Assembly: GCF_019203185.1 (NCBI RefSeq)
Contig: NZ_CP078093.1
Span: 496,001-560,000 of the forward strand
Reading direction: 5' to 3'
From: Crassaminicella indica
GTDB lineage: Bacteria > Bacillota > Clostridia > Peptostreptococcales > Thermotaleaceae
DNA: 64,000 bases
This document shows positions 61,032-64,000 of the stretch, piece by piece. The notes beneath the pieces are model-generated. The model searched no databases. It saw nothing but the letters and a program-made list of their open reading frames with translations, and was not told the origin of the DNA. Position 1 is the stretch's first letter, and every line of letters starts with the position of its first letter. Made by a program: the position numbers and the translations under genes.

Positions 61032-62210
61032 ATGCTATCTTCAAAGTTAAAAGAAATTACCCCTTCTTTTACTATAGGAATCAGCACAAAAGTAAAAGAA
61101 CTCAAAGGTCAAGGACAAGATATTATTAATTTAAGTATTGGAGAACCAGATTTTTTAACACCTCAAGCTGCTAAAACTAATGCTATAAAAGCAATAAATA
61201 CGAATAAAACAAAGTATGATTCAGCAGCTGGATTACTCACATTACGTAAAGCTATTCAAAACAAACTTCAAGTTGAAAACAATATTTCATATGAATTAGA
61301 TGAAATTATTGTATCAAATGGTGCAAAGCATGCTATTACTAATACACTTATTGCTTTATTAGATCATGGTGACGAAGTGATTATTCCTAAACCTTATTGG
61401 GTTAGTTATCCTGAAATGGTTAAGCTTGTAGGAGGCAAACCTATTTTTATGGATACAAAAAAGGAAAATCATTTCAAGGTTACACCTAAAGCTATTGAAC
61501 ATATTATTACTCCTAAAACGAAAATGATTTTTATTACAACCCCTTCTAATCCAACAGGAGCTGTATATTCAAAAGAAGAATTAAAAAGAATTGTTGATGT
61601 TTGTCTTAAGCACAATATCTATATTTTATCAGATGAAATATATGAAAAAATTTGTTACACTAATTCTTTTGTGAGTATAGCTTCGTTATCTGATGAAGCA
61701 AAAAATATCACCATTACCATTAATGGACTTTCTAAATCTGCCGCTATGACTGGATGGAGAATTGGATACTCTGCTACAAATAAAACATTAGCAAAGGCTA
61801 TTGCTACTGTACAAGGTCATCTCGTATCCCATCCTAGTACTATTTCCCAATGGGCTGCTGTTTCTGCTTTAAATTCCTGTCATACAGAAATGGTTGAAAT
61901 GATAAATACTTATCAAGCCAGAAGAGATTTAGCTGTAGAAGCACTCAAAAAAATTAAAGAGCTTGAATTTATTGAACCTCAAGGCGCTTTCTATTTGTTT
62001 ATTGATATATCCAAACTAAAAAATAAATTGAAATGGAATAATAGCTTTTCTGTTGCTTTTTCCGATATGTTATTAAACAAAGGAAAGGTTGCCGTTGTTC
62101 CAGGAATCGCCTTTGGAATGGATGATTTTATTCGTATCTCCTACGCATGTGATACAGAAGAATTATTAGAAGGAATAAGCCGAATTCAAGCTTTTATAGA
62201 AAACCTATAA
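61032..62210 (+). CDS. class I/II pyridoxal-phosphate aminotransferase (aspartate aminotransferase-like)
   Basis: 392 residues from ATG 61032, which has AAAGGAGG 7 bp upstream; the frame is open for 50 more codons into the foldback repeat, but that part is Ile/Phe/Lys-rich and not family-like. NLSIGEPDFLTPQAAK, then VSNGAKHAITNTLIAL, TTPSNPTGAVYSKEEL, YILSDEIYEKICY and NGLSKSAAMTGWRIGY (Lys of SKSAAMTGWR binds PLP) are in family order. It transfers amino groups between aspartate or aromatic amino acids and 2-oxoglutarate. It is alone on the plus strand between ribosomal clusters. Substrate not decidable from sequence. Confidence 0.93.
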   Translation: MLSSKLKEITPSFTIGISTKVKELKGQGQDIINLSIGEPDFLTPQAAKTNAIKAINTNKTKYDSAAGLLTLRKAIQNKLQVENNISYELDEIIVSNGAKHAITNTLIALLDHGDEVIIPKPYWVSYPEMVKLVGGKPIFMDTKKENHFKVTPKAIEHIITPKTKMIFITTPSNPTGAVYSKEELKRIVDVCLKHNIYILSDEIYEKICYTNSFVSIASLSDEAKNITITINGLSKSAAMTGWRIGYSATNKTLAKAIATVQGHLVSHPSTISQWAAVSALNSCHTEMVEMINTYQARRDLAVEALKKIKELEFIEPQGAFYLFIDISKLKNKLKWNNSFSVAFSDMLLNKGKVAVVPGIAFGMDDFIRISYACDTEELLEGISRIQAFIENL

Positions 62211-62220
62211 TACGATAAAA

Positions 62221-62254
62221 AGAACACTACTTTATTTTTAAAGAGTGTTCTTTT
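62221..62254 (+). terminator. terminator of the aminotransferase gene
   Basis: AGAACACT / AGTGTTCT stem with an AT-rich loop and TTTTATGTTT after it, 10 bp past the stop codon. Confidence 0.75.
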
Positions 62255-62275
62255 ATGTTTATAATATAAAAAAAA

Positions 62276-62312
62276 TGTGAATAACTTTAAATTTTCTATA
62301 TACTTATCCACA
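62276..62312. other. two consensus DnaA boxes in opposite orientation
   Basis: TGTGAATAA at 62276-62284 (inverse of TTATTCACA) and TTATCCACA at 62304-62312, both exact matches to TTATNCACA, in a 110-bp AT-rich gap between the aminotransferase terminator and the rrn terminator. No dnaA or dnaN gene is in view. Could be a DnaA-binding control or titration site. Confidence 0.45.
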
Positions 62313-62365
62313 GTATTTTCTAAAAATTGTTGATTTATCTTTCAATAATAAAAAAATAAAAAAAA

Positions 62366-62397
62366 GACCTAAAACGAACCCGTTTCGTCCTAAGTCC
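62366..62397 (-). terminator. terminator of ribosomal operon 3
   Basis: Minus-strand GGACTTAGGACGAA pairs (with G-U pairs) with TTCGTTTTAGGTC, followed by eight T. It starts about 10 bp past the 5S gene. Confidence 0.8.
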
Positions 62398-62406
62398 TTT
62401 ATATAA

Positions 62407-62521
62407 CCAGCGGCGACCTACTCTCCCAAGGCGTCCCCGCCTAAGTACCATCAGCGCTGAAGGGCTTAACTTCTGTGTTCGGTATGGGAACAGGTGTGAC
62501 CCCTTCGCTATTGCCACTGGA
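62407..62521 (-). rRNA. rrf: 5S ribosomal RNA, operon 3
   Basis: Same as the other two 5S genes except for C instead of T at 62436 (plus strand). No tRNA genes follow it; the operon ends here. Confidence 0.95.
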
Positions 62522-62558
62522 TTATTATATATACCCTCAAAACTAAACAATGCATATT

Positions 62559-64000
<1,442 letters not shown>

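Overview
The window looks like a low-GC Firmicutes chromosome of the class Clostridia. The coding regions are AT-rich, a glmS ribozyme lies ahead of glmS, the 2-oxoacid oxidoreductase is ferredoxin-type, butyrate kinase and phosphate butyryltransferase are present, and the rRNA/tRNA genes are densely clustered. I do not name a species. Almost all genes, including the rRNA, lie on the minus strand.

Layout. (1) 1-4534: a worn accessory strip holding a DUF1703-type ATPase cut by the window edge, a NucS/DUF91-like nuclease, an unknown protein, a frameshifted PD-(D/E)XK fragment and an N-terminally truncated Rpn-type gene. (2) 4540-27019: a complete 22.5-kb Tn7-like transposon 20 bp past the glmS stop codon. 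It is flanked by an exact 5-bp duplication (ATCAC) and has TnsB-type end repeats: four with a 20-bp period at the glmS side and three spaced repeats at the far side. It carries tnsA, tnsB, tnsC, tnsD and tnsE. Its cargo is a DISARM-like defence operon (drmE-like, drmA, drmB, drmC) with an amino-methyltransferase, an SfsA-like nuclease, a HEPN-like protein and a small divergent putative regulator. (3) 27045-43851: glmS with its ribozyme, glmM, cstA, an eight-gene operon for branched-chain 2-oxoacid oxidation to acyl phosphate and ATP (oxidoreductase subunits, a P-loop protein, buk-ptb-buk) with a sigma-54 promoter and a cognate-looking enhancer-binding protein, then cdaR and cdaA. (4) 44044-48615, plus strand: apgM and three tandem M42 aminopeptidases. 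(5) 48.7-64.0 kb: a ribosomal supercluster on the minus strand with two 16S, three 23S (one cut by the window end), three 5S and 21 tRNA genes, plus a class I aminotransferase on the plus strand.

How the parts fit. The transposon separated glmS from what looks like its own terminator (4432-4466), so glmS transcripts now run towards tnsA. A 15-bp stem at 26890-26933 sequesters the tnsA ribosome-binding site, and an extended -10 element lies in its loop; this resembles the devices other transposons use to ignore read-through. tnsD ends on a G7 run, and a -1 slip there would join it in frame to a coding-like stretch that leads into tnsE without any usual start codon.

The most interesting candidate system is the transposon-borne DISARM variant. 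Its amino-methyltransferase replaces the expected C5 enzyme, and SfsA-like and HEPN-like genes are appended. Also notable are a roughly 235-bp foldback MITE-like element present as two nearly identical inverted copies flanking the ribosomal cluster, a 14-bp-period operator array ahead of the sigma-54 promoter, and two promoters inside a 23S-5S spacer that drive a 5S-tRNA(14)-rrn transcription unit.
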